A stretch of DNA of 35,398 nucleotides from positions 1-35,398 of the forward strand of contig JAGNDY010000001.1 in the NCBI GenBank assembly GCA_018003655.1, read 5' to 3'. This document shows, in pieces, positions 8,315-16,729 of the stretch. The DNA comes from Candidatus Nanopelagicales bacterium (GTDB lineage Bacteria > Actinomycetota > Actinomycetes > S36-B12 > UBA10799). The first letter of the stretch is position 1. The number at the start of each line of letters is the position of its first letter. The notes beneath the pieces are model-generated. The model made no database searches. It saw only the letters and a program-made list of their open reading frames with translations, and was not told where the DNA came from. The position numbers and the translations under genes were made by a program.

Positions 8315-8673
8315 GCGTCGTTCGTGAAATCAGCGAGGAAGACAACAAACTGATCGCGCTCGCACGGGGCGCACGGGCCAGGGCCGGATCGCCCGAAGGG
8401 GCAGCCGTTCGCGATGACACCGGGCGGTCCTACTCGGCTGCCACCGTTGACCTGCCGAGCGTGAAGCTCACGGCCTTGCAATTGTCCGTAGCGACCGCGG
8501 CGTCGGCGGGTGCGGCTGGCTGCGAAAGCGCCGTCGTCGTCACCGGCGCCACTGCGGTTGACGCGCTCGACCTTGCTGCCATCCGAGACCTAGCAGGCGA
8601 TGACGTGCCAGTGCTGCTCTGCGATCTACGCGGTGAGGTCATCGCGTCCGTGTCATCAGGGTCCGGCGCGTGA
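8311..8673 (+). CDS. Degenerate cytidine-deaminase-fold protein
   Basis: This 120-residue protein occupies the place, between the CNNM gene and era, where actinobacteria carry a short deaminase-like gene (Rv2365c-type). It overlaps both neighbours by 4 bases (ATGA at 8311, GTGA at 8670). The pattern AAVRDDTGRSYSAATVD followed by ALQLSVATAASAGA follows the strand-helix order of cytidine deaminases. However, the zinc-binding and catalytic C/H-A-E and PCxxC motifs are missing; the only two cysteines (CESA, LLCD) are not in those contexts. Deaminase activity is therefore unlikely. It may have a structural or binding role linked to Era, but this is inference. Confidence 0.7.
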   Translation: MSVVREISEEDNKLIALARGARARAGSPEGAAVRDDTGRSYSAATVDLPSVKLTALQLSVATAASAGAAGCESAVVVTGATAVDALDLAAIRDLAGDDVPVLLCDLRGEVIASVSSGSGA

Positions 8674-9611
8674 GCGTGGAGTCCGGGGCGGGCGCCGGCA
8701 GCTACCGCAGCGGCTTTGCCTGCCTGGTAGGTCGTCCTAATGCTGGCAAGTCCACCCTCATCAATCGGATGGTGGGGACGAAGATCGCGATCACCTCGGA
8801 CCGCCCCCAGACAACCCGGCGAACGGTGCGCGGCGTTGTCACTCGGCCGGATGGTCAACTGATCTTGGTCGACACTCCCGGCCTGCACAAACCACGGACC
8901 CTGCTCGGAGAACGCCTGAATGACTTGGTCCGCACGACCTGGGTAGATGTCGACGCAGTCGGTTTCTGTGTTGCCGCGGATGAGAAGACCGGACCCGGTG
9001 ATCGCAATCTCGCCCGGGAACTCGCGTCGGCCACCCGCAAACCGGTATTTGCTGTGATCACCAAGACCGACATCGCGACGCCGGCACAGACCGCCGAGCG
9101 GCTCGCGACCGTGCAGCAGATGTGCGTCGCGGAGGGTCTTGAGATCGCTCACTTCGTGCCGGTATCGGCGGTCAGCGGCAGCAACGTAGATGAGTTGACC
9201 GAACTGCTGGTGTCCGTTCTGCCGCTGGGACCGAGGCTCTACCCCGGAGACGAAGTGACCGATGAGTCGGAGGAATCGATGATCGCCGAACTCATTCGGG
9301 AGGCATCGCTCGCGGGTGTGGTTGAAGAATTGCCACACTCCATCGCGGTCACCATCGACGAGATGGCGATGCGCGAGGGTCGCTCGCCGGACAAACCGCT
9401 GATGGATATCCACGCCACCATTCACGTAGAGCGAGAAAGCCAGAAACCGATTGTCATTGGCCGACGTGGTTCGCGGTTGAAAGCGATCGGCATGCAGTCG
9501 CGCAAGAACATCGAACGCCTTGTTGGGGTGCCGGTCTACCTGGACATCCACGTTCGCGTCGCCAAGGAATGGCAACGTGACCCCAAGCAGCTACGGCGGT
9601 TGGGGTTTTAG
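8670..9611 (+). CDS. era: GTPase Era
   Basis: A 313-residue Era, the GTPase that binds the 3' end of 16S rRNA and assists 30S assembly. G1 is GRPNAGKS (21-28), G3 DTPG (68-71), and G4 reads TKTD (131-134) rather than the canonical NKxD. G5 lies in SAVSG (166-170). The C-terminal KH domain has VIGRRGSRLKAIG with the GxxG loop at 264-267. A GTG start overlaps the upstream stop. The next gene is convergent, 13 bp after the stop, so Era ends this plus-strand operon. In relatives recO follows closely; here a trehalose operon lies between. Confidence 0.95.
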   Translation: MSVESGAGAGSYRSGFACLVGRPNAGKSTLINRMVGTKIAITSDRPQTTRRTVRGVVTRPDGQLILVDTPGLHKPRTLLGERLNDLVRTTWVDVDAVGFCVAADEKTGPGDRNLARELASATRKPVFAVITKTDIATPAQTAERLATVQQMCVAEGLEIAHFVPVSAVSGSNVDELTELLVSVLPLGPRLYPGDEVTDESEESMIAELIREASLAGVVEELPHSIAVTIDEMAMREGRSPDKPLMDIHATIHVERESQKPIVIGRRGSRLKAIGMQSRKNIERLVGVPVYLDIHVRVAKEWQRDPKQLRRLGF

Positions 9612-9624
9612 ACCACGGTTTGGG

Positions 9625-10938
9625 TCAGTCTCTGGTTGCTGGCGAGGCCGCGTCAGCCGCACCGGAGGCTGGCGGGGAGTTATCTTCCCGCTTGCGCACC
9701 TTTTTCTCGATGGCGTGGTGTTCGAGCAGTTCGTAGCGTCTGCCATAGGTCTCCACGATGGCCAGCAGCATCGCGGCGATCGGAATGCCGATAAGCGCAC
9801 CGATGGGTCCGAACAGCGCTGCGCCAACGATGACGGAGGCGAATGCGACGGCTGGGTGAATGTCCATTGTCTTGGCGCTGATCTTGGGGGCCAGGTAGTA
9901 GTTCTCCAACTGTTGATACACAGTGCCAAAGATGACGATCCAGACAACATCCCACGGATCGTTGAAGACCGCGACCAAGCAGGGCAGGAGCAAACCAAGA
10001 TAGGTGCCGAGGGTGGGAATGAACTGACTGATGACGCCGGTCCAGATTCCCATTGGCAGCCAGTAGGGGATGTCAATCAAGTAGAAGAAGGCCGAACTGA
10101 CGACCGACAGCAGAATCGCCAGGAGGAGTCGGGAGACGACGAATCCGCCGGTCTTGCGAATGGCGATCTCCCACACTTGGTTGAACACCAACTGGCGACG
10201 CTGTGGCAGCCAGGACGCCACGGTGTCACGGATTTTGGGCCCCTCGGCGGCGAAGTAGTAGCCGAACAGCAGCAGCGTGAAGAACTGGAAGATGAAGCCG
10301 ACAAGACTCGACAGGATCCCAAAAGCGCCGCCCGCCAGGTTCGCTGCGATATTGGCGACCTGGGTTGGGGAGACGTTGAGTTGCTGCTGAATCTCGGTCG
10401 CATCGAAGGTGGTGTCGAACGTTCGATTTACCCAGTCGACGATGTCGACCAACGACGATGGCACGGCGGTGATGAGCTGAGTCAGCTGGCTCACCAGCAG
10501 GCTTCCGAATGCCAGCAGGAATCCAACGGCAAAGCCAGCGAACAGGATCAACGTGAGCAGCGTGCCCAGCCGTCGGCCGATCCCACGCCGCTCCAGATAG
10601 CTGACAATCGGATCCATCGCGATCCCAAAGAGCCATGCCAACAGCAGGAGGAAGATGAAGTTGCCGAGTCTGCTGAAGGCCCAATCGCCGATCCAGACGA
10701 CCACGACCAGCAGGAGCACGGTGATCGCGGAACGGCGAATCCAGCGTGGATCCATGGTGATCGACCAGCGCTTGCCGTTCGCGGGGTCCACGCTTGCATC
10801 AGTGGAAGGGCCCCCGTCGCCACCGTCGGAGCTGGTCGAGGGGTCGCTAGGCCCGTCCGACGAGTCCGAGTCGGCCTCCGGATCAGCCACATCGGTGGAT
10901 TCGACGACGGTCGCGACGGGGCTGGAGGTCTCGGACAT
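9625..10938 (-). CDS. AI-2E family (PerM/YdiK-like) membrane transporter
   Basis: This 437-residue protein has a disordered acidic Ser/Asp-rich N-terminus (residues 1-60) and an AI-2 exporter-like core. The core has paired hydrophobic segments near 70-90 and 92-112, one near 125-150, a cluster near 205-235, and several between 265 and 405. The family hallmark is seen in the region with QFIPTLGTYLGLLLP and GALIGIPIAAMLLAI. The C-terminus is charged (EKKVRKRED). Members include autoinducer-2 exporters but also Na+/H+ antiporters and proteins of unknown substrate. It lies 40 bp downstream of the otsB-GH15 gene on the same strand and is likely co-transcribed, so an osmotic or solute role is possible. 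No LuxS is seen in the window. Confidence 0.85.
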   Translation of the reverse strand: MSETSSPVATVVESTDVADPEADSDSSDGPSDPSTSSDGGDGGPSTDASVDPANGKRWSITMDPRWIRRSAITVLLLVVVVWIGDWAFSRLGNFIFLLLLAWLFGIAMDPIVSYLERRGIGRRLGTLLTLILFAGFAVGFLLAFGSLLVSQLTQLITAVPSSLVDIVDWVNRTFDTTFDATEIQQQLNVSPTQVANIAANLAGGAFGILSSLVGFIFQFFTLLLFGYYFAAEGPKIRDTVASWLPQRRQLVFNQVWEIAIRKTGGFVVSRLLLAILLSVVSSAFFYLIDIPYWLPMGIWTGVISQFIPTLGTYLGLLLPCLVAVFNDPWDVVWIVIFGTVYQQLENYYLAPKISAKTMDIHPAVAFASVIVGAALFGPIGALIGIPIAAMLLAIVETYGRRYELLEHHAIEKKVRKREDNSPPASGAADAASPATRD

Positions 10939-10978
10939 GACCCGAGTTTGCCGCAGGCGGCTATCGGCTGAGGGCGTG

Positions 10979-13636
10979 CTAGAGCGGCGTGTCGGCGCTG
11001 TTTTCCAGCAGCATCGCGCAGCGAATCAAACCCAGATGGGAGTACGCCTGCGGGTGGTTGCCCAGACCCCTGTCAGTGCCGGGGTTGTACATCTCCGGCA
11101 GCAGCCCAGTGGTGCCGGCACAGTTGAGGTACTGGGCGAACAGGTTGTGGGCCTCGTCCCACAGGCCCGCCATTGAGTAAGCCTCGACCAGCCAGCTGGT
11201 GCAGATGTTCATGCCGCCCTCGGTTCCGGGCAGTCCGTCGTCATGTCGGTACCGATAGACCGTTGGCCCGTCACGCAGGGAAGCCTCGACGGCTCGGATT
11301 GTGCCGATCGCGCGCGGGTCGCTGCCTTCGATCATGCCGGAGGTGATGACCGCCAGCACGCCGGCATCGACGTCCGTTCGGCCGTAGGCGGAGATGAATG
11401 TATTGAGTTCGGAGTCCCAGCCATTGGTCAGGATGTCCTGGCGGATGAGTTCGCGCAGTGCCACCCAATCGGAGCGCTCTGCCCGAGCCATGGCAATCAC
11501 CTGGATTGCTTGGTCCACGGCCATCCAGCACATGACTCTGGAGTGGACGTGTTCACGGGGAGCATCGCGGATCTCCCAGATGCCGTGGTCCGGTTCGCGC
11601 CACCGTCGAGCGACAGCTTCGACGCAGGCGTTGACGGTCTCGAGGTCTCGGCCAGTCACGAATCCGCGAGCCGCTGCGGTCTCTGCGACCATCGCGCAGA
11701 TGGGCCCAAACACGTCGAGTTGAACTTGGCCTTGGGCTGCGTTACCGATCCGCACTGGGCGACTGCCCGCGTATCCCGGCAGCGTATCGACCACCGCCTC
11801 CGGGCCCAGGATGGTTCCTTCCAGCGTGTAGAGCGGGTGGACCCGATCCGGGGCGGTCGCGACGTCCAAAATCTGGGAAAGCCAATCCATGAACGCATCG
11901 GCTTCCTTGGTGCTGCCAAGTTGGCTAAGCGCGCCCACGGTCATGGCAGCGTCGCGCAGCCAGCAGTAGCGGTAGTCCCAGTTCCGAATCCCGCCAATCC
12001 ATTCGGGCAGGCTCGTCGTTGCTGCGGCCAACGCCGCGCCAGTCGGCTCGTAACACAGGGCTTTGAGGGTTAGGGCCGAGCGCACAACGCTCGCGCGGTG
12101 GTGCTCAGGCAGTTCCAGCGAGCCAACGAATGCCTGCCAGCGGTCGTGGTTGAACTCGCGGCGATCGGACTCAGGCACTGGATGTGGTTCAAGATCGTTG
12201 GTACCCGATCGCAACTCGACGACGTAGGTACCGCCAGCGGGATCGATGATCGCCGATGCGGTGGGGTGCGGCCCGACGTGGCTGATTTCCCAGTCCAGCC
12301 CGGGAGCGAAGAGGACGAGCGGATCGGAGGTGCCCATCACCCGGATGCCATTGTTGGTCGCCTCCAGGCTCACCGGCACCGCACCGAACTGTGGGCGTGG
12401 GGCGAAGGAGATCCACACCGGCGCCGTCCCGGTGATGGATCGGACGAGTCGAAGTTGCGATTCTTGCCCGGCAGTTCGGCGAGACGAATAGTCCAAGTAG
12501 TCGGTGACTGTGACCCCAGCCCACTTTGTCGCCACCGTCATGGTCTTGTTGACATAGTTCTGACTCAATGGCCGACCGGAACGGACGGGTTTGATTGTCA
12601 GATGACCAGCCTCCGGATCGCCCAGCAACCCAGCAAAGATGGCTGGCGCGTCCGGTCCGGGATGGCACAACCAATTGATGCTGCCGTCGGGGGTCAGCAG
12701 TGCGATGTCGATTCCGTCGCCGAGCAGCGCGTGGTCCTCGATTGGGACGGCGCTTGCCCCAGCGAGCCAGGCTTCGCGTTCTTCGCCGAGGACGGCCAAG
12801 GCCTCGATGACGTCCTGGGGACCATCGATGCGGTAGCCAGCCGCAGTCGCGCCCTCACCGACTTTGATACCCATGTCGCCGTCTGTGAGGGTCTCGAACA
12901 CGTGCTCATCGGTCACGTCGTCGCCAATGAACAGGGCAGCGGTGGAGTCGTTGATCTCGCGCAGGTCCCGCAGCGCGCTGCCCTTGTCCGCGTCGACGAT
13001 TGAGATCTCCAGAACCTTCTTGCCGGCCTTGAGAAAAGCCTCTGGATCGTTGTCGAAGTGCTCATGCAAAGCGGCGATGACAGCCTCGCCCGCGTCGTCG
13101 GCGGCACGGCGCACGTGAACGGCAACTGCAGCCGGTTTGAGTTCGAGTTGGACGCCCTTGACGTTTTCGGTGATCGCGACACATCGTTCGGTCACGCGAG
13201 CGAGCCGCTCGTCGGCGTCGTCGCCAGCACCGTGGATAGCACCAAGGTCGAACTCGGCTCCGTGACTTCCGACCAACTGAATCTCGGCCGGGAGTCGAGA
13301 CATCGCGGCGAGGTCTCGCAGCGCCCGACCGGACACGACCACCACGGTCGTTGCGGGCAAGCCCGCTAAGTGGCGCAGGACATTGACCGCCTCCGGCAGC
13401 GGCCTGGCCTGGTTCGGGTCATTGACAATGGGGGACAGCGTGCCGTCGTAGTCACAGCCGATGAGCAATTGACCTGTTCGGGCGATGTCGCGTAGTGCCA
13501 GACGCAGGCCGGGGGCGATCTGCGAGGTGTCGACTCCGGAGAGCTCGTCCTCGGGTATGCCGACGGTGTAGGCAGCGGCCGCGCCGACATGACGTTCGGG
13601 CTCGCTGGTGGGTCCCGGGTCGATTGTCGAACTCAT
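10979..13636 (-). CDS. Bifunctional fusion: trehalose-6-phosphate phosphatase + GH15 glucosidase/trehalase
   Basis: This 885-residue protein joins two enzymes. Residues about 45-285 form a HAD-type OtsB with DYDGT (62-66), VVSGR (100-104), Lys in DKGSALRDL (about 218) and GDDVTDEHVF (238-247), all four HAD motifs intact. Residues about 300-880 form a GH15 (alpha/alpha)6 enzyme. It has DGSINWLC near its start, RNWDYRYCWLRDA (551-563), GIWEIRD with the likely general acid Glu688, and LLPEMYNPGT with the likely general base Glu848. GNHPQAYSHLGLI lies near the end. OtsB releases trehalose from trehalose-6-phosphate. GH15 relatives in mycobacteria are trehalases, though glucoamylase-type alpha-glucosidases share the fold. 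The ATG overlaps the otsA stop (ATGA), indicating coupled translation. A precedent for an OtsB fused to a hydrolase-like module is mycobacterial OtsB1 (with a GH65-like domain). Confidence 0.92.
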   Translation of the reverse strand: MSSTIDPGPTSEPERHVGAAAAYTVGIPEDELSGVDTSQIAPGLRLALRDIARTGQLLIGCDYDGTLSPIVNDPNQARPLPEAVNVLRHLAGLPATTVVVVSGRALRDLAAMSRLPAEIQLVGSHGAEFDLGAIHGAGDDADERLARVTERCVAITENVKGVQLELKPAAVAVHVRRAADDAGEAVIAALHEHFDNDPEAFLKAGKKVLEISIVDADKGSALRDLREINDSTAALFIGDDVTDEHVFETLTDGDMGIKVGEGATAAGYRIDGPQDVIEALAVLGEEREAWLAGASAVPIEDHALLGDGIDIALLTPDGSINWLCHPGPDAPAIFAGLLGDPEAGHLTIKPVRSGRPLSQNYVNKTMTVATKWAGVTVTDYLDYSSRRTAGQESQLRLVRSITGTAPVWISFAPRPQFGAVPVSLEATNNGIRVMGTSDPLVLFAPGLDWEISHVGPHPTASAIIDPAGGTYVVELRSGTNDLEPHPVPESDRREFNHDRWQAFVGSLELPEHHRASVVRSALTLKALCYEPTGAALAAATTSLPEWIGGIRNWDYRYCWLRDAAMTVGALSQLGSTKEADAFMDWLSQILDVATAPDRVHPLYTLEGTILGPEAVVDTLPGYAGSRPVRIGNAAQGQVQLDVFGPICAMVAETAAARGFVTGRDLETVNACVEAVARRWREPDHGIWEIRDAPREHVHSRVMCWMAVDQAIQVIAMARAERSDWVALRELIRQDILTNGWDSELNTFISAYGRTDVDAGVLAVITSGMIEGSDPRAIGTIRAVEASLRDGPTVYRYRHDDGLPGTEGGMNICTSWLVEAYSMAGLWDEAHNLFAQYLNCAGTTGLLPEMYNPGTDRGLGNHPQAYSHLGLIRCAMLLENSADTPL

Positions 13637-15114
13637 TCGGAGGGTTCCGCCTCACCGGTTCCATCGGGGAATTGCGCAGCATGCACATGGTCGGTGTGGG
13701 CCAGGGTCCCGAGGAAGTCCTGCGCCCAGCGCTGGACGTCGTGCTCCTGAACGTGCCGACGCATCGCCCGCATTCGCCGCTGACGCTCTTCCGGGGTCGC
13801 CGAGGCTGCTGCGACGACGGCCTCTTTCACGCCGTCGGCGTCATAGGGGTTGACCAACCACGCCTGGGGAAGTTCCCGAGCCGCGCCGGTGAACTCGCTC
13901 AGTACCAGCGTGCCGTCACCGTCGACGCGCGCGGTGACGTACTCCTTGCAGACCAGATTCATGCCGTCGCGCAGCGGCGTGACGAGCATGATGTCGGCGG
14001 CCTGATACAGCGCCACCAACTCCGCTAGTGGTAGCGAGTTGCGCACATAGTGGATCGCTGGCGCGCCGATCTGGCCGAGTTCGCCATTCGTATGGCCCAC
14101 GATCAATTCGACGTCGTCGCGGATCCGCTGGTATTCATCGACGTTCTCGCGACTCGGTGTCGCAACTTGAACCAGGACCGTCTCATCCGGGTTGAGGCGG
14201 TTCTCCCGCAGGAGTTCGGTGTAGGCATTCAGCCGAACGTCGATGCCCTTCGTGTAGTCGAGGCGGTCAACCCCCAGCAGCATCGTCTTCGGGTTACCCA
14301 AGTCCTCCCGGATCTGCTTGACCCGGGCCGCGGTCGCCTCGTCGCGGGCGATCTCGTCGATGCGACCCACGTCCACGGAGATGGCGAAAGCGCTGACTTT
14401 TGCTTCGCGGCGGCCACCATGCGCGCCGGGCACCTCTACGACGTCGCCCTTTGCCGGCCAACCGAGTAGACGTTCGGTGACTGCTAGGAAGTTCCGGGCA
14501 CCGCCGGTGGTTTGGAAGCCCACAAGGTCCGCGCCCAGCACGCCGAGCACGATGCTTCGGCGCCAGGGCAATTGCAAAAACAGATCAGGAGCGGGAAAGG
14601 GGATGTGCAGGAAGAAGCCGATCTTCAAATCTGGTCGCAACGAGCGCAACATCGCGGGGACCAACTGCAGTTGGTAGTCGTGTACCCAGACCGTCGCGCC
14701 CGGCTGCGCGGCCCTCGCCGCCGTCTGGGCGAACAACATGTTGACTCGCCGGTAGGCGTCAAACTGATGGCGGTGATAGCTAGGCGTGACGATCGCGTCG
14801 TGGTACAGCGGCCAGAGCGCTGAGTTGCTGAATCCGTCGTAGTACAACTCCACATCACGACGGTTAAGCGGCACTTCCAGGACTCGATAGTCGCGGTTGT
14901 CGTCGTACTCGGGAATGGGCGGAAGCTTGTCCTTACCGAGCTCGGCGTAGTGGCCGTTCCAGCCAATCCACGTACCGTCTCGGCCCTTTAACGACGGTTC
15001 GACGGCAGCAACGAGGCCACCCGGTGACGTCTTCCAGGTAGTTGATCCATCTGGCTTCTCAACTGCCTCAATTGGTAGTCGATTGGCAACCAGGACCAGA
15101 TCATCACCAGACAC
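13633..15114 (-). CDS. otsA: Trehalose-6-phosphate synthase OtsA (GT20)
   Basis: A 493-residue retaining glycosyltransferase that joins glucose from a nucleotide sugar to glucose-6-phosphate. Visible motifs are the N-terminal ANRLPIE and the loop [22 protein letters not shown] (143-153) and [21 protein letters not shown] supplies phosphate-binding Arg284 and Lys289, and [14 protein letters not shown] supplies Asp383 and Glu391. The GTG at 15114 is chosen because the family starts at [16 protein letters not shown] hexamer lies 6 nt before it, so the mRNA may be leaderless; a GGAG close to the codon is too near for a normal RBS. It is the first gene of a minus-strand operon and diverges from recO. 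Confidence 0.95.
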   Translation of the reverse strand: MSGDDLVLVANRLPIEAVEKPDGSTTWKTSPGGLVAAVEPSLKGRDGTWIGWNGHYAELGKDKLPPIPEYDDNRDYRVLEVPLNRRDVELYYDGFSNSALWPLYHDAIVTPSYHRHQFDAYRRVNMLFAQTAARAAQPGATVWVHDYQLQLVPAMLRSLRPDLKIGFFLHIPFPAPDLFLQLPWRRSIVLGVLGADLVGFQTTGGARNFLAVTERLLGWPAKGDVVEVPGAHGGRREAKVSAFAISVDVGRIDEIARDEATAARVKQIREDLGNPKTMLLGVDRLDYTKGIDVRLNAYTELLRENRLNPDETVLVQVATPSRENVDEYQRIRDDVELIVGHTNGELGQIGAPAIHYVRNSLPLAELVALYQAADIMLVTPLRDGMNLVCKEYVTARVDGDGTLVLSEFTGAARELPQAWLVNPYDADGVKEAVVAAASATPEERQRRMRAMRRHVQEHDVQRWAQDFLGTLAHTDHVHAAQFPDGTGEAEPSE

Positions 15115-15120
15115 GACTCC

Positions 15121-15126
15121 AAACTA
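15121..15126 (-). promoter_or_regulatory. Putative -10 element of otsA (leaderless)
   Basis: Read on the minus strand, TAGTTT is followed by six bases and then the otsA GTG at 15114. The 58-bp interval to the divergent recO must carry both promoters. No clear -35 was found. Confidence 0.35.
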
Positions 15127-15172
15127 GCGCGCCGGGTGATGTTCGCGCGAGCGTGAGGGGCAAACTGGCTTG

Positions 15173-15904
15173 GTGCCGACCTACCGAGAGACCGCCCTGG
15201 TCCTGCGTACGCAGAAGCTCGGAGAATCCGATCGGATCGTCTCGCTGCTGACCAAGGGGCGAGGCAGGGTCCGAGTTGTCGCCCGTGGCGTTCGCCGGAC
15301 ATCGAGTCGAATCGGTGCTCGGCTGGAACCGTTCGCTCTCGTTGACGTCCAGTGCTACGAGGGGCGAACGCTGGACTCTGTCACCCAGGTGGAGTCGTTG
15401 GCCAACTACGGAGCGACATTGAGCGGGGACTACGCCCGCTGGACCGCGGGCCAGGTCATGTTGGAGACCGCAGAGCGATTTACCAGTGAGGAAGGCGAAC
15501 CCACGGTCCAGCAGTTCTTATTGCTTGTGGGCGGCCTGCGGTCGTTGGCGGCAGACGAGCATGAGGCAGGACTGATTCTGGACTCGTTCCTGCTGCGGTC
15601 GTTGTCCGTTGCAGGTTGGGCGCCCTCTTTTGAGGTGTGCGCCAAGTGTGGGGAGTTCGGGCCGCACCGGGCCTTCCACCCCGCCGCTGGCGGTGCCCTA
15701 TGCGCGGATTGCAAAGTACCCGGATCATCGATGCCGTCGGCTGGAACGCTTGAGCTCATGGGCTCCCTGTTGGCTGGCGATTGGCAGGCCGCCGAGCAGA
15801 GCACGGCCCGACAACGGCGCGACGCCGCTGGGGTCACCGCCGCGTACCTGCAGTGGCACCTGGAACGCAACCTGCGGTCCCTGCCGCATGTTGAGCGCGC
15901 CTGA
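15173..15904 (+). CDS. recO: DNA repair protein RecO
   Basis: A 243-residue RecO, which with RecR loads RecA in recombinational repair and anneals ssDNA. The N-terminal OB-fold carries MPTYRETALVLRTQKLGESDRIV, the usual opening. A helical middle follows, and then a C-terminal zinc site with Cys156/Cys159 (CAKC) and Cys177/Cys180 (CADC). GTG at 15173 fits the family start; a TTG one codon earlier is possible because GAGGGG lies 9 nt before it. The gene is followed at 40 bp by uppS, the standard actinobacterial pair. Confidence 0.93.
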   Translation: MPTYRETALVLRTQKLGESDRIVSLLTKGRGRVRVVARGVRRTSSRIGARLEPFALVDVQCYEGRTLDSVTQVESLANYGATLSGDYARWTAGQVMLETAERFTSEEGEPTVQQFLLLVGGLRSLAADEHEAGLILDSFLLRSLSVAGWAPSFEVCAKCGEFGPHRAFHPAAGGALCADCKVPGSSMPSAGTLELMGSLLAGDWQAAEQSTARQRRDAAGVTAAYLQWHLERNLRSLPHVERA

Positions 15905-15909
15905 GACCG

Positions 15910-15938
15910 TTGAACAAGCGCGGTACCTGCCACACTAT
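15910..15938 (+). promoter_or_regulatory. Putative leaderless promoter of uppS
   Basis: TTGAAC (15910-15915) and CACTAT (15933-15938) are separated by 17 bp. The -10-like element ends 6 nt before the ATG at 15945, so transcription would start at the first codon. The match to consensus is moderate. Confidence 0.4.
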
Positions 15939-15944
15939 TGACCT

Positions 15945-16727
15945 ATGGGGATGCAGCAGTACCGCACGCCGACACCCCACGTTGAAGGCGTCAAACCACC
16001 GGGCATTGCCCGCGCGGATCTGCCTCGTCACGTGGCGATCGTCATGGATGGCAATGGCCGATGGGCCAATCAACGGGGCCTGCCGCGGACAAAGGGCCAC
16101 GAGGCAGGCGAACAGTCGCTGCTCGACTGCGTGAACGGCGCATTGGAGTTGGGCATCCCATGGTTGTCTGCCTACGCATTCTCGACCGAGAACTGGAAGC
16201 GTTCCCCGGAGGAAGTTCGATTCCTGATGGGCTTCAATCGGGACGTAGTTCACCGGCGTCTCGATGAGCTCGATGCGCTCGGCGTTCGAGTCAAATGGGC
16301 AGGTAGGCCGAAGCGACTGTGGCGCAGCGTCATCAACGAGCTCCAGGTTGCCGAGCAGCGCACCAGGAACAACACCGCGATGACATTGACCATGTGCGTG
16401 AACTACGGCGGCCGGGCAGAGATCGCCGACGCCGTGGTCGCCATCGCAGCACGCGTCAAGTCGGGGGACCTCGATCCTGATCGCATCGATGAGCGAACGG
16501 TCGCTCGCCATCTCTACGACCCGGAAATGCCTGACGTGGATTTGTTTATCCGATCGAGCGGCGAACAACGCACCAGCAATTTTCTGCTCTGGGAGGCCGC
16601 CTACGCAGAGATGGTCTTTCTCGACCACCTCTGGCCGGACTTCGACCGACGTCATCTGTGGTACGCGGTGCAGTTATACGTCAATCGTGAGCGGCGCTAT
16701 GGCGGGGCGAAGGGACCGGCGGTCTAG
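15945..16727 (+). CDS. uppS: Isoprenyl transferase (UppS family, di-trans,poly-cis)
   Basis: A 260-residue cis-prenyltransferase that elongates allylic diphosphates with isopentenyl diphosphate to make the lipid carrier for cell-wall synthesis. MDGNGRWA (34-41) holds the catalytic Asp35. [19 protein letters not shown] and the C-terminal [15 protein letters not shown] are further hallmarks. In this last motif a Glu replaces the more frequent Gln after LLW, probably without effect. In actinobacteria this enzyme makes decaprenyl or undecaprenyl diphosphate; the chain length cannot be read here. ATG 15945 is used, and a second in-frame ATG lies at 15951. The CDF gene follows after 2 bp. Confidence 0.94.
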   Translation: MGMQQYRTPTPHVEGVKPPGIARADLPRHVAIVMDGNGRWANQRGLPRTKGHEAGEQSLLDCVNGALELGIPWLSAYAFSTENWKRSPEEVRFLMGFNRDVVHRRLDELDALGVRVKWAGRPKRLWRSVINELQVAEQRTRNNTAMTLTMCVNYGGRAEIADAVVAIAARVKSGDLDPDRIDERTVARHLYDPEMPDVDLFIRSSGEQRTSNFLLWEAAYAEMVFLDHLWPDFDRRHLWYAVQLYVNRERRYGGAKGPAV

Positions 16728-16729
16728 CG

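Noticed and set aside
9612-9624. Terminator between era and the convergent AI-2E gene
   Set aside because: The gap is 13 bp and only weak GACC/GGTC pairing is possible across it, without a stable stem.
9520-10971. Long plus-strand open frame antisense to the AI-2E gene
   Set aside because: It overlaps the 3' end of era and the whole AI-2E gene. The predicted product is low-complexity and rich in Gln, Asp and Glu, as expected from the complement of a hydrophobic coding region.
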